From Adenanthera pavonina (lineage: Eukaryota; Streptophyta; Magnoliopsida; Fabales; Fabaceae), in the NCBI GenBank assembly GCA_026686845.1, contig JAIVEN010000015.1, forward strand, positions 9,095,501 to 9,159,500: DNA of 64,000 nt. Direction: 5' to 3'. This document shows positions 13,901 through 26,108 of this stretch, in pieces (positions within the stretch are counted from its first letter, which is position 1; each line of letters begins with the position of its first letter). The notes beneath the pieces are model-generated. The model did not search any database, was not told the DNA's origin, and saw only the letters and a list, made by a program, of their open reading frames with translations. Position numbers and translations under genes: made by a program.

Positions 13901-16900
13901 AAGAACCAGTAGAGTTGTAAACTTCTCTAAATAAAATCATATAATCATGCAGTTGGGTTGGGAAAGCACAGCAAACTGATCTTCTATTTTCTCCTTCGAA
14001 TCACCAATTAACTTGTCTAATATATGTTTTCTCTTTTCCAGGACCTTTTCATCAACAAATATTCTTGACTAGTTGATCACTTCAAATTAATACTTATGTT
14101 CTCCATAGCACAGAACACACATCAAGGACAATGTCACACTTTCTTGTTACAGATTAAAGTTTGAATTGTGCGATATAAAACAATGAATTCAATTAAAACT
14201 AAATTGTAGGGCCTGTGCTTTGCACAAAATCTAAAATGAGTCATATTGTTCATGTCTTATAAATAGAGTGGCTTCCTATAAATTTTACATATAGATTTCC
14301 AAGCTGTTCATTTCCTCTTTCTTGCTTCTTGGCCTATAAATAGATGCAGCCAGTGTTGTAAAGATATAGGATAAGAGAATAGAGAATATACACATTCCTC
14401 CTCTTATTCTTCAATGTTGATGGCCATCTTGCATCATTATGCAACAAATTGTGAGGCAGCACTGATCACTATAAAGAAGAAATAACTAAGTGAGAAGACG
14501 GGAGATACCCTGGAGTTGAGCATTGCTCTCACCCTCTATTTCTCTGGACCTAAGATTTAGGAACAACATTGATTCTACAGACATCAACACTATTGTCCTT
14601 TCAAACATGCACAATGATGTTGATTGGTTCTTGTACCACCAAATATCATTTCAAAGACCAAGCTTGCAAAATAAGGCTAACTACAAAGGACCCTTCATAT
14701 GTTAAGCAAAACACAACAAGTTGAAAAGAGATTAAACACCTCATTCTCCCAAAAAAAAAATTGAGGAAATAAATTAGCAACAATTACCAGGAACTGACAA
14801 CAAATAAAGATGATGATGATGATGGAAGAAGAAGAAGAAGCATAACAAGATAAAAGAACTGATCAAAACCTGCAAGCTCAGCAGCATAATCATCTTGAGG
14901 TTGCTCTTCTGCAAATCTAAATTCCATGTTTCCAATATTTTGAAGTTCTTTAAATATCCATTCTTGGGGAGAAATTTGCCGCAACAACTTAAGGTATTGA
15001 TAGACAAAACCAATGATATCAAAAATCTGGGAGAGAAAAAAATATAACTTATGTAGGTAAGAAAGTAATGATGAAGGCACATATTTCTCAAAAATATAAG
15101 CTCCCCCCCCCCCAAACCTCCCAAAAAAAAAAATCAATAATGCTTCCATCAACCTCACATTTCTATTAATTTAACCGGAAGATTGCTAATTTACTAAATT
15201 TCCTAAAGTGAAATGAAACTGAAACTGAAACTAACACTGATCTAACACAATGATGAATTATGTGCCATGAGTCTTTACAAATGACAAATCCAAAAAAACA
15301 CACACACACACAAATAATCCAAAATTGCCGTTCTATCTGAAGGACTATATTTGTCAATTAAAAATATTACCTTTTCCACACCAGAGTCAGTGAGATGTAT
15401 GGACATGACAAAGATGTAGGTTATAGATGAGCAGTGCATTCCTTCATCGCCAACACCAGCAGACAGAGAAGTAGCCCATCCTCTAGCTTTGAAAAAGGAA
15501 AGCAAGCTTCCTCTGCCCTCTGAAAAATTATGTTCTTGTTAGTAGAAGTCATGAAAAGACATGTTCAAAACCATATAAAAATTATGTTCTTGCTTGACAG
15601 AAAATTTATTGACTGTACTGCAATTGAATTTCACATGAGGGTGGAAAATTGCTAACAAGGAACAAAAAGTTCTTTCTCATAAAAACGAACTAACCACAAC
15701 ATAGAGGTCTAGGAGGACATACATGACAACAGATAGATGAAGATACAGGCTCTTAACCTTCAAGTTCTAGAATTCACACATAAGGAGGTATCTTACCATG
15801 CCCAAGGAGATGAGCTAAATAATCTTCTGGTTTCTTTAGATACTCTTGATGTAGACAAGGCAATGTCCATGACAAGTCAAGGATGTGAACATCTTTAACA
15901 GCTTCTAGCAAATAAACTTTACCAGCTTTCCAGACAGGACCTTCCACTTTGAACTCTGGCTTGACTCGATGACCTTTTTTGACAGCACCAAACAATTCCA
16001 CAACCCAACTCTCAAGCACATCCAGAGACTCTGTGGCAGGCACCACATCATTATGATTAAATCACCATAGAGTAGTTTTAAGAACAAGTAGGAACCGTAG
16101 GCTTATATTCTACCTCTTGATTTTCCATATTAATACACCAAAAAGCTCATATTAAGAATTATGAAATAGAATTTCACCTCCACCAATAACAGCAAGCTTC
16201 ATTAATCCACCATGGTAATAATCCATATATAATTTCAATATTTGTTCCCGCAAATTGATACCATTCTCCATAGCATCAACCAGGCTCTTCTTATTCCCTT
16301 CATGTATACAAAAAATAAATAAATAAAACGTCTACTAAAAAATTTAGGAAGACCACCAAATGAAGGAATAACTTCTAAACTTACCCCAAAAAAATCTGTT
16401 AAAAGCATGACCAGGTGCAGAAGTGTGGCATTGAACTTGTTGAAGTCGGCAAATATCGCTTTGTAGAACCTGGTTGAATTCTATGTTCAATTCCGTACAC
16501 CATTTTGGTATGCATTAAGCAACCAAAAATAATTACTTCATCAGCAAACTAACAAATATTGGAGCCATTTCCATAATGAAAAGCTGAAAAAGTGGAATAG
16601 CATAAAAGTGAGAAATACCTGAATCTACTGCAAGTACTTCTCGTTCCATAGCCTCCATTTTTACTAGTGGTGAAATAAAGAACTGGGAAAATCTGATTAG
16701 GCAATAGAACCCGAAAAATAAATAAAATATTTAAATCTGAAAACAATAATTTAGCTTTATCAAACAAGTAGCATTTAGCGCATCAACAAAACAGAAGTGC
16801 ACACCAATCTTAAGGTAAGCAATATAAAGAACGAGTAATTGAGATCATTACAACTATAGTTTATGCCCTACATAACTAATAACTAATATAGCTCACTACA

Positions 16901-19900
16901 TAAAATATTTGCTGCACAACTTACTGAAACACTACTTTCTGACATACATCAAATGCAATAAAAATGTCTTAGAACAATGATGAGTAGATTGACGTTTTAT
17001 ATATTCTTATACTGTTCAAGCTTTTATCGCACATGTAACTGGTTATCTAACAAAATAAAAGATAATAAAAAACTCGTGCTATTTATATCTGGTAAACTGC
17101 AGTTACTAAATTTCCTTGTATAAAATGCACATTCAATTGTGCTTTTGACAGGAATCAGGATGTTGGGAACAAGGACACAATCTATTGCCAATTTAGAGGC
17201 ATAAATAGAAACATAAGCTATCAGCAAAATGCAATTATGTAATACACAGGAATTCTGCCACCTATATAATGTATAGTAAGATTTACCTTTTCAAGGCACC
17301 CTTGAGAAACTCTGGCTTCACTTCAAAGTGATAACAGGTATGCTCAGTCTCTGTGTACGCATTAGATGAGCCACCATGCTTGGACAAATAACTATCATAC
17401 TAACAATAAAAAGAGTCAAACAACTAAGCCAATCAACCTAAAGGCATGCTTCTGTTGCACATATTCAGAGCACATTTAACTAGATGATAATCAACAATAT
17501 CATTATGTTCGTGTATAAAAAAAATACATATATACCTAATAATTGATATATATTAAACCTTAATTAGTATAAAGATTTCACACAAGCAAAATAGACTCAA
17601 GCAATTGGGTCTCAAGAAGGCTCATCTGAGTTGGATCACAAAGATAACATCTAATAATTAGAAGCATTATGAGGATTACTTATTTTTATCCGGGTAAGAG
17701 AATCCCTTATAAATAAATAATAAAGCAAGGCGAAGAATAGCAAATATATTAATTGTTTATTTCATCACTACACTGTAGTTACTATTAGATACAGGTCCTG
17801 GCACTTCAGAAAGACCTTCCAGCAGCAATATGAAATGCAGAGAAACAAATATCTTAGCTAAAAAATATCAGTCAAAGGACTAATCTTCATACCATGAATA
17901 ATAAAATTTTTTAAACAAAAAGGGAAATAACATGAAATATATCTTATAAATAATGATACGAATAACTGTCGTTCCCTTATTCCAACTAAGTTCTGTTGTG
18001 AGTTAGCTAGGGAGACTATTAATAAAGGTCCCTGCAGACTGCATGAGAACTATCGAATGGAATAGAACTTTCTTCTCTCCCTTTCTCTTTCTCTCTCTCT
18101 CCCAACATCTTTGGTATTAGAGCCAACCTCCAGCCATGGCTCCGCCAGACACTCGATCTCAAGACAAGTTGAGCGACTTGGAACATAGGCTTGAACTTCA
18201 CGAAACCATCGTTGACAACAATCATGTTCGTCTGGAGCAGAATACATTGGATATCAGAGAAATGAAGCAGTCAATGGAGAAGATTCAGGCATTGATGACT
18301 AGCCTTACAGCGAAGGTGACAACCATCGTGCAAGCCACCGGAAAGCGCAATTCTCCATCAAGTAGTAATGATGGTCGGGTCTCTACTCCAAGTCCACATC
18401 CGAATCCTGTTTCGCATCCAAGTCCACATCCGACTCTTCACCCGAATCCTATTCCAGACCCAACAGGAAGCTCGATTCTAAATCGAACGCCAATTCCTCA
18501 CTCAAGTAAAAATCCACCATTGCTTCCAACACCTCCTCCAATTAGTTCTACTCGGCCTCTGCCTCAATTCAGCACCTATCAGCAACCACCAATTACAAAT
18601 CATTATAATGCTTCCACTCAACTCAGTGGTGTTGAATATCCTCGATTTGATGGTACGGATTTTAGGGGTTGGGCTTACAGATGTCGTCAATTCCAAGAGA
18701 TTGATAACACCCCTGTTAAGCATCAGATCAAGCTCCTTAGTATACACTTGGAAAAACAAGCTTTGAAATGGCATTTGAATTTCATGAAGAAAAAGCAGAA
18801 GATGAAGGTTTCTTGGGACAAGTATTATCGGGAAATGGAGCTTAAATTTGTGGATGTGTAAAGAGCCAATCCATTGGTTATTATGAAGAACCTACGGCAA
18901 ACGGGTTTTGTTGAAGAGTATGAAGAGCAATTTGATGATTTGCTTTAGGAGGTGGACATACCTGATGAAGCTGCCATTAATTTTTTCATCAGTAGGTTGC
19001 GTGAAGATATACAATCAGCAATAACAATCTTCAATCCTTCAACTCTCGCAAGTGCTATGTGTATGGCAAGAACACAAGAATTGTCAATTCAAGCTCTCCA
19101 TGCCCATGCACCAATGGTTTTAGGTAAGCTACCTCAATCTTTGGGTCCTCTAGGTGGTAATGTTCCTGTGTTGACAAGTTCTGTTGTACAAGGACCAACT
19201 ATAATTGATAAGAGTACAAATTCTTCTGTTGCTAGCACTAGCAGTTCTTTGAGGACTTCTAAGCAACCAATGAAGAAATTGTCTAAGAAGGAACTAGAGG
19301 ACAGATGGAAGAAGGGTTTATGTTTTTAGTGCCTTGAAAAGTTTTCACTAGGGCACAAGCGTGGGAATTCTTAGTTATTTTCCTTGTTGGTTCAAGAGGA
19401 AGATGAGGAGAAATTTATTGATGCTATAGATGGAGATGATTCCTTGCCACTAACAGCTGTTGTCAATGCTATAGAGGGTAGAGCAGGAGTTTCCACCTTG
19501 AAAATTCAAGTATAGCTAAGAAGTAGCAAATATTGATTCTCATTGATACAGGTAGTTCTCATAATGTGGTGAGTGTTGCATTGGTCAAGAAAATGAAATT
19601 GAAGGTTCACCAATCTAGACCTATTTGTGTTACAATAGCTGATGAGTCTCAACTGTGGGTAAGCATGTTATGTAAAAAGTTGGAATGGGGAACGGGTGAC
19701 TCTAAATTTAGTGCTGATTTTTTAATCATGAAAATTGGCATTTTTTATATGATTTTGGGAGCACATTGGTTATCTACAATTGGGAAATTTGCTCTAGATA
19801 TGCATGAGAAGCTAATGGAATTTACATTGTAGACCAGCTGATATGCTTTAGATGAATATCACTGACATCATTTTGAGAGTCAATGTGATAATTTTGTGTA

Positions 19901-22900
19901 TTTACTCTCCCTTTGTGGTGTTTGACCACTGGAAAATCATGAATGAAGCCGAAGCTACTAAACTATTCTTGTGAATCGGATCACCAACTCTTATAAATCA
20001 TAGGGATGAGAACCAAATGACTCTTGCATACTCACATTTGAAAAACAGATATGATCAACAATTTATGATTCTTCATAGAGGGGGGAAAACACAATAATGG
20101 GTGACCTATGTGTGGTGATTCCTTAATATGTCCGTTGCAGGTATCACTTTTTTCATCAACTTCTAAGTGAAGAAAATCATTGTCATAGGTAGCTTTATCT
20201 GCCAAATCTTTTCCCAAGGATCTTGGGGTTTTAGTTTTAGGACTCAAGAGACCAATATTGTTCCTTGGGTAAAGAAAAAGCCATTCTCGTATCCTGTCTG
20301 AATCAACTTGTAATCACTATCAAATATTGAAGGGGTTCATGAAAGGGAGTCCCTACTTAAAGAAGAAGTTCTTGTCTCTAAATTGTTACAATCTAGTGAC
20401 CAATTATTTCTTCTTACTTTAGAATCTCACGTAGCATGTGTCTCTCTTGGGTCATTCTTCATTAACATCTGTTCATAACCAACAATTATCACAGCTTTTG
20501 AATTCTTATCATGATGTTTTCAAAGAACCATCTCCCTTGCCTCTTAATAGGAAGTTTGATCATCATATTGATCTCAAAAGTTAGCAGCCAATTAGTTGCA
20601 AACCGTACAGATATGGGCTTATCCAGAAAATAAAGATTGAGAAACAAGCACAACAAATGCTTCAAAATGGTGTTATATGGGAAACCAATAGTTCCTTTGC
20701 AGCACCAGTAGTTTTGGTTCCCGCATTTTTGTGTTGATTATAGACACCTTAATGAAACCACTATTAAAAACAAGTTTCCTATTCCAGTTATTGAAGAATT
20801 GCTTGATGAACTCCAAGGTGCTAGGTACTTTTCTAAGCTTGATCTTCGTGTTGGTTATCATCAAATTTGAATGAGTGTTGCTAATATTCACAAGACAACT
20901 TTTAAGACTCATGAAGGCTTATACGGGTTTGTAGTTATGCCTTTTGGGCTTATTAATGCCCAAGCCACCTTTCAAGGCTTGATGAATTCAGTTTTTAAGC
21001 CATATCTACGGAAATTTATACTTGTTTTCTTTGACGACATTTTAGTCTATAGTAGAGCTTGGAGTTTGCATCTTTCCCATTTGGAATCTACCTTATAGAC
21101 CTTGCGAATGCATCAACTTTTTGCCAAATCATCCAAATGTGTGTTTGCAGCTACACAGATTGAATACTCGGGCCATATCATTTCGGTCTAGGGTGTTTCT
21201 ACCGATCCTAAGAAACTCCAAGTTGTAGCTGCTTGGCCAATTCCTTCTTCAATTTGTGAGTTGAGAGGATTTTTAGGTCTTACTGGATGTTATAGGCATT
21301 TTATTAGGGTTATGGCAACATTTGCAAGCCCTTGCATCTTCATTACAAAAGAATATAGCATTTCATTGGGGCTATGAGGTTAATTCAGCTTTTCATACCC
21401 TTAAGGCTGCCATGATCTCTCCTCCAGTCTTGGCATTACGTAATTTCATTGATACATTTGTCATTGAAATAGATGCTTCGAGTGTAGGGTTGTGAGCTAT
21501 TTTATCTCAGAATGGTCACCCTTTGGCTTATGCTAGTAAAGCCTTAAGTGATTCCAAGAAGCATTTATCTGCTTATGAGTGTGAGCTGATTCCCATTATT
21601 TTTGCTATTAAGCAATGGAAATCTTATTTGGGAGGCAGAAAACTCATCATTAAGACTGATCATCTTCCTTCAAACATTTGTTGAGGCAGAAGGAATTAAG
21701 TCCAGATCAGTATAAGTGGCTTCATAAATTATAGGGCCTTTGTTATGAGATTGTCTATCACAAGGGCAGTGACAATTTAGCTGCTGATGCACTATCTAGA
21801 CTTCCTGAAGTTCAATGCATGGCTCTTTCTTTACCAGCTACTGATTTAACTACCAGAGTAAAGCAATCAAGGGAAAATGATGCACATTTACAGCAGTTAA
21901 TTCATGACTTGGGCAATGATCCTCTGTCAACCAAATTTTCTAGGGCCAATGGTCTACTTAAAAGGAAGGGAAAACTGGTGGTAGGAGCTGATAGGTCCCT
22001 TCATGGCAATTTGTTATCTTTCTTTCATGCTGATAATGCTGCTGGCCATTCAGGAGTCAATGCCACTAATAAAAGAATTTCATCCAATTTTTATCGCAAA
22101 GGCCTTGAACGAGATGTGAGGAATTTTGTTCAGCAATGCAGTGTATGTCAGAGATTTAAACCTGAACATGTGGCTTCACCGGGGTTATTGCAGTCTTTAC
22201 CTATTCTAGAACATGTTTGGTGTGATTTGTCAATGGACTTCATTACTGGATCACCTAAGTCTTACTCGAAAACAACTATTCTTGTTGTAGTTGATAGGCT
22301 AAGCAAAGCTGCTCATTTATGGCCCTTCAATATCCTTTTACAGCTGTGGATGTAGCCCATCTTTTCATGGACAATGTTGTTAAACTTCACGGTTTCCCTA
22401 AATCTATTGTCACCGATCATGATCCGATATTTTGTGGCAAGTTTTGGGGTGAGCTATTCCGTTTGTATGAGGTTAAGCTTCAATTTTCTTCAGCTTATCA
22501 CCCACAATCAGACGGCCAAACAGAAGTGATGCATAGGTGTGTACTGTGTTATCTCAGATGCATGACTGGTAACTTCCCAAAACAGTGGGTAAAGTGGCTT
22601 CCATTAGCCAAGTTATGGTATAACACCAACTACCATTCAGCTAATGGGATGACCCCTTTTGAAGCTGTCTATGGTATGCCTCCTCCTACTCATTTACCTT
22701 ACCTTGCTGGATATTCTTCTAACAATGTAGTGGACAGAACTTGCATGGCTAGAGAATTGACAATACAGCTTCTTAAGCAGCATTTGGTAAACGCTCAGCA
22801 TAGAATGGTGCAACAAGGTAATAAACACCATTCTGAACGTCAGTTTTCAGTGGGTGACCTGGTGTTTCTTAAGCTCCATCCTTTTCAAAAGAACTTATCA

Positions 22901-25900
22901 ATAAGTCTTCTCTCCACAAACTTGCAGCAAGGTACTTTGGTCCCTTCAAGGTATTGAAGCGCATAGGATCTGTGGCATATGAGTTAGAACTGACTCCTTC
23001 AACAAGAATACATCCAGTTTTTCATGTGTCTCTTTTGAAGAAGTCTGTTGGATCTGTCTCGTCAGTTTCTACAGAGTTGCTTGCCACTGATGAGTAGGGA
23101 CAATTCACATTAGTACCTGATGAGTTACTGAGCAGGAAGATTGTTAAGAGGAGAAATCTTCCTGTCACTCAGGTTTTAGTTCATTGGAAGCACTCTCGTG
23201 CTGAGGATGCAACTTGGGAAGATTTGTCTGCTATTCATCAACAATTTCTTGATTTTCCTACGGATGCTCCTACTTCTAACACTATCCTTGTGGACAAGGA
23301 TTTTTTTAGGGGGGAAGTATTGATATGAATAACAGTCATTCCCTTATTCTAACTAAGTTCTGTTGTGAGTTAGTTAGGGAGATTGTTAATAAGGATCCCT
23401 CCAGACTGTATGAGAACTATCGAATGGAATAGAACTTTCTTCTCTCTCTCTCTCTCTCTCTTCTTTCTCTCTCTCTTCCAACAAATAATCTATCTATCTA
23501 TAGCATAAACAAAATACTCAATAAAATAAATTAACCCATGAACAAGAAGGACTACTTAGTCATGAGCCTCACAACGGCAAGTCACAGCTATAGACCACAA
23601 TAGTAGCAAAACACCAAAATCGGAATACGTTACACATCTTACACTAGAAGCTAGAAACAAGACTTCAGTCACAGTCAGCATGGAATTTTTAATGGAATTA
23701 CAGGTTTAAACAGTCAAGCTAAGATGGAATGAAAGTTATAACACAGAAGACTGTTCTGCACTTTGATGCTTTCTTATTTTAAATAAATGACCCAACTTCA
23801 GGACCCAGTACAAAGTGTACCAATGGAATCACTGATCACAATTCCTGATTTCCAACTAAAAATGAACTATTCCAGCATCAATTCTATTCATTTTCAATCC
23901 TCCAGAAAACCGCATTGATGGTAGGACAAATCAACATGAATTACAAATTCATATTGCAAATCATGCAATTTCAGTTACACAGCTTACAAAAATAAAATCA
24001 TAGTATCATACTTGTCCTGAATCTATGATAAATTATTCCACCAAAGTCTTAACATTTAGTGAGGACCTTATTTACTGAGGACAGAAAAAGTTTCCTGAAT
24101 TAGACTACAGGCTATCACAAGAGGAGAGGCAACAAGAGATGATACATGCAAACAGTCTATCCAAAAATTTCGCTACATAAGAATGCAAATACCATATCTT
24201 CAGGTTCACTTTTATCTTTCTAAGCCAGCACCATTAAGCTTTGGATAAATTTCGTTTTCAACAAATCACACACAGGATTTCATCAAGGAATTTAATGCAG
24301 GCATCAAGACCAAGATCAGTCTTCTTGCTAGATTCCAAATCACACAGACATGACATAGCCAAACAGACCTCATTTTCATCCGGAAATTCATCACTCCCCA
24401 TGAACAGCATGTGTTCTGCAAAACAAATGAAGGGAATTCATTTGTATAGGCAATAAATAGCAAGACAAATGGAAAACAAATCGGCTACAAAGGATTATCT
24501 TGGCACACATGAAAGAGAATGAGACTAAATTTAATAATTTATTCAGTTCTTGAAGCATACAGAGGACTGTTTGAAAGGTTCAAAACTACAGTGGCATGAC
24601 AAAGGTTGCCACTAAGACCATAATGAAAAATATGAAGAAATCGTATTCTCAAACCTCCGTACAGAGATGTCTGAGTAGGAAAAAGTGACAACCGATATAA
24701 GCAGACAGAGAAAATTGAGGGTATCTTTGGAAGTATAAAGAGGAAGGGAAGGGAATGAATCTAAAGAAAAAGAGGGCAATAAAAGGAAGGGGAAATGATG
24801 GTCAAATGACAATTTACCTCCCCTTGTTCGACAAAACTTTCTCCTTCAACATCCCCCAACTAGAGGAACTTAAAGTTATGAAGGGGGGAGGACTTTGGAG
24901 GATTTTGGGTCGTAATCGTCCATTCTCATCCACTCCTCATAACAAACTCCCAAACAAGGAAAATGAAACCGTTCCATTCATTCTTTTCCCCTCCATTATC
25001 CCCCATCCAAACATACATCAATTGGCAGTGAAATAAAGTTGACTAATTTTACCAATTTATACAAGTAGTGATCTCAAACTACGATGTTAAATTGTTGACC
25101 TTCTTGCATCATCCAAAAATATAATGGGAATTAAAACTACGATGTCAAATTGTTGACCTTCTCGCATCATCCAAAAATATAATGGGAATTAAAATTTGAA
25201 CAAGGTTTGTCCTGCTTCCTTTAACTTCATAAAACATCACAATTCACAGCCAACTCATGCAATCAAATAAGGTAACAAAATCTGATCAGATTGATCCTGC
25301 ATCGCTACATAGCCTCCACCTCATAAAAGGCTAAAAAGGAATGCAGTGTCTAGCATCTTTCAGCAGGCATAACCTTTAACAACAAACTAGTTTCAGGAAA
25401 TTTAATAGTCACCCTAAGTAAGTTGAAACAAGAAAATATATAAACATAATAATAATGATAATGGTAACACTTTAAACATTATAAATTTTGCTTGGGTAAG
25501 ATAAATATCCAAACCTAAAAAATGTGCTAGTCCCTGCGCCTCGAATGGATCAGAGAAGCTGCCTATTCCTACGCACATTGCCGCCGCGGCCTGCGCAGGA
25601 AACACACGAACTTAAAAAGAAACCAAACCAAATGCACCAAACTATTTCTCGTTCATGCTACCAAGTTTCCATGTATTTTCAGATCCTACCACCGTAATTT
25701 CTTCCCTGGAATTTCCCATTAATGAATAAAACAACAACGAATCAGGCAATAAGCAACCTTTTTAGTCTGGGTAGCAGCTTTGTTCCCTTTTCCTTCTGCT
25801 TCATTGTGGTCAACTTCCCCATCCACATCTTCGAAATCATCCTCATCCCCTCCTTCATCCGCATCTTCTTCACTTCCATCTTCTTCATCCTCATCATCCC

Positions 25901-26108
25901 CTTGGTCATCTTCATCCCCCTCATCATCCTCGTTTTCTTCGTCGTCGCTTAGGACAGCTTCGGGAGGGCCTTCGGGATAAATCTCGGGATCATGAACTAG
26001 CAAAGCACGAAGACCATTTTCGAGCTCCAGAAGTCTGTACAGACGCCTATCGTTGGGAGACTTGATTACGATGTCGTCGGACGAGAAAGTGGGGCCACCC
26101 ATGCCCAT
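4981..26108 (-). CDS. NRDC: Nardilysin-like zinc metallopeptidase (peptidase family M16A), complete gene with 19 coding exons
   Basis: The spliced exons give an uninterrupted 1038-aa protein. Residues 55-104 form an Asp/Glu-rich tract, the hallmark that separates nardilysin from insulin-degrading enzyme. HFLEH at 140-144 is the inverted HxxEH zinc motif, and E221 sits exactly 76 residues after H144, matching the known HxxEH(x)76E ligand spacing. RTKEQLGYVV at 866-875 carries the Arg and Tyr, seven apart, that line the active site in M16A enzymes. Family knowledge: these enzymes cut peptides on the N-terminal side of Arg at dibasic sites, using a closed chamber built from four M16 domains. The length is close to the roughly 1000-aa plant homologues. 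I chose Met at 26108. The frame is open upstream to a Met at 26309, so an N-terminal extension is possible. The plant substrate and cellular location are not shown by the sequence. Confidence 0.95.
7539..7765 (+). repeat. 5' LTR of the copia element
   Basis: This LTR begins TGTTAAAAGATATT and ends GTGTCA, and aligns over its full length with 10747-10975. By hand I count about 25 differences in 227 bases, roughly 10 percent, which marks an old insertion. Confidence 0.93.
7766..7778 (+). promoter_or_regulatory. Primer-binding site of the copia element
   Basis: Immediately after the 5' LTR the sequence TTGTATCAGAGCC closely matches the TGGTATCAGAGCC consensus that pairs with plant initiator tRNA-Met. 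It has one substitution near the start. Confidence 0.85.
7794..8271. mobile_element. hAT-type non-autonomous element nested in the copia leader
   Basis: These 478 bases are bounded by inverted repeats of about 23 bp. The left end starts CAAGGTATTAAAAACCGG, and the right end reads CATTGTATAAAAAACCGG on the opposite strand. They are flanked by a perfect 8-bp duplication ATTTTTTC (7786-7793 and 8272-8279), the size expected of hAT transposases. Both ends are packed with ACCGG/CCGGT subterminal repeats, as in many plant hAT elements, and the middle is very AT-rich. No transposase ORF is present. It sits between the copia primer-binding site and gag, so it arrived after the copia insertion. Confidence 0.9.
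8585..9622 (+). pseudogene. Copia gag and start of protease, broken
   Basis: The first segment (8585-8959) carries a UBN2-type gag region with LWHSMDPEVSKS and ends at a TAG. The second (8966-9622) carries the zinc knuckle CTYCNKPHHTKDRC (CX2CX4HX4C) at about 9250-9290. It then carries the protease start DSGANNHM near 9570, where D-S-G is the catalytic aspartate motif. The frame runs into unrelated RT sequence and stops at 9620-9622. The in-frame stop and the truncated protease mean no functional polyprotein. Confidence 0.85.
9607..10740 (+). pseudogene. Copia reverse transcriptase and RNase H remnant
   Basis: The RT starts mid-domain with CRLKKALYGLKQSPRAW, has the catalytic YVDD box near 9820, and continues after a TGA at about 9885 into the conserved region around SYQRLVSKLIYLSHTRPDI. 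The RNase H part (about 10290-10740) includes SRAEAEFKTMA and a later ADILTKGL, as in active copia elements, but several frameshifts and stops interrupt it. The N-terminal third of RT and all of integrase are absent. Confidence 0.85.
10747..10975 (+). repeat. 3' LTR of the copia element
   Basis: This is the partner of 7539-7765. Its first base is A rather than T (AGTTAGAAG), so the canonical TG end has mutated, while the terminal TGTCA is intact and is followed by the target duplication GAAGG. Confidence 0.92.
17954..18107 (+). repeat. 5' LTR of the gypsy element
   Basis: This LTR starts TGATACGAATAAC and ends CCCAACA after a CT-rich microsatellite. Excluding that tract, I count about 11 differences from the 3' LTR in roughly 125 bases, so the insertion is old. 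TATTAATAAAGG within it may serve as a TATA-like or polyadenylation signal of the element. Confidence 0.92.
18108..18126 (+). promoter_or_regulatory. Primer-binding site of the gypsy element
   Basis: TTGGTATTAGAGCC just after the 5' LTR resembles the TGGTATCAGAGCC complement of initiator tRNA-Met, with one C-to-T change. Confidence 0.8.
18136..19510 (+). pseudogene. Gypsy gag, broken
   Basis: The ORF from Met 18136 gives an N-terminal coiled-coil-like region, then a Pro/Ser-rich linker with NPxPHP-type repeats (about 18390-18560), then the retrotransposon gag domain (LSGVEYPRFDGTDFRGWAYR). It stops at 18859. The gag domain resumes (RQTGFVEEYEEQFDDLL) past another stop near 18946 and reaches a damaged zinc knuckle near 19320-19375, where the first CxxC has lost a Cys to a stop codon. 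It cannot encode an intact Gag. Confidence 0.85.
19533..23280 (+). pseudogene. Gypsy pol: protease, RT, RNase H, integrase and chromodomain remnants
   Basis: Protease begins with LIDTGSSHNVV near 19540. RT spans about 20560-21180, with YRHLNETTIKNKFPIP, a SKLDLRVGYHQI block ended by a stop near 20868, and the catalytic FFDDILVYS at about 21025. RNase H is seen at 21460-21680. The integrase zinc finger runs from HADNAAGHSG to CSVCQRF (22024-22155) and is followed by its catalytic core to about 22680. The C-terminal chromodomain carries VLVHWKHSRAEDATWE near 23170-23222. At least ten stops or frame changes separate these pieces. Confidence 0.85.
23321..23483 (+). repeat. 3' LTR of the gypsy element
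   Basis: This is the partner of 17954-18107. It is nine bases longer because its CT microsatellite (about 23440-23477) has expanded. It ends TTCCAACA and is followed by the target duplication AATAA. Confidence 0.92.
24721..25016. mobile_element. Inverted-repeat element (MITE-like) in intron 2 of the nardilysin-like gene
   Basis: The left end GTATCTTTGGAAG and the reverse complement of the right end, GTATGTTTGGATGG, are related. Similarity continues inward for about 45 bases (GGAAGGGAAGGGAATGAAT against GGAGGGGAAAAGAATGAAT). The element is about 300 bp with no coding capacity. I could not define a target duplication, so the superfamily is open. Confidence 0.6.
25077..25192. repeat. Tandem repeat of two 58-bp units
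   Basis: The unit starting ACTACGATGT is present twice with period 58, differing at only a few C/T positions. It lies in intron 2 of the nardilysin-like gene, just past the MITE-like element. Confidence 0.9.

Larger units (their letters stand above)
17954..23483 (+). mobile_element. Ty3/gypsy chromovirus, decayed, in intron 3 of the nardilysin-like gene
   Basis: This 5.5-kb element has short LTRs (17954-18107 and 23321-23483) and the 5-bp target duplication AATAA on both sides (17949-17953 and 23484-23488). A tRNA-Met-type primer-binding site (TTGGTATTAGAGCC) follows the 5' LTR and a purine tract (AGGGGGGAAG) precedes the 3' LTR. Gag, protease, RT, RNase H, integrase and a C-terminal chromodomain occur in the gypsy order. 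Many stops and frameshifts disable it. Short LTRs and a chromodomain suggest a Reina-like clade, but that is a guess. It is antisense to the host gene. Confidence 0.95.
4981..26108 (-). other. NRDC: Exon map of the nardilysin-like gene
   Basis: Coding exons in transcript order: 26108-25758, 25590-25515, 24415-24369, 17399-17287, 16692-16619, 16480-16385, 16297-16178, 16030-15797, 15519-15371, 15026-14870, 13802-13650, 13363-12981, 12244-12095, 12007-11825, 11736-11533, 11424-11318, 7373-7220, 6418-6297, 5224-4981. Each intron was read by eye as GT...AG. Exon lengths sum to 3117 bases, exactly 1039 codons including TAA. Exon 3 is only 47 bases. Intron 3 (6.97 kb) holds the gypsy element and intron 16 (3.85 kb) holds the copia element. 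Boundaries rest on frame, consensus and family conservation, not on transcripts. Confidence 0.9.

Noticed and set aside
20032..20247. Minus-strand ORF inside the gypsy element
   Set aside because: It is antisense to the region between protease and RT of the retroelement, with no domain of its own.
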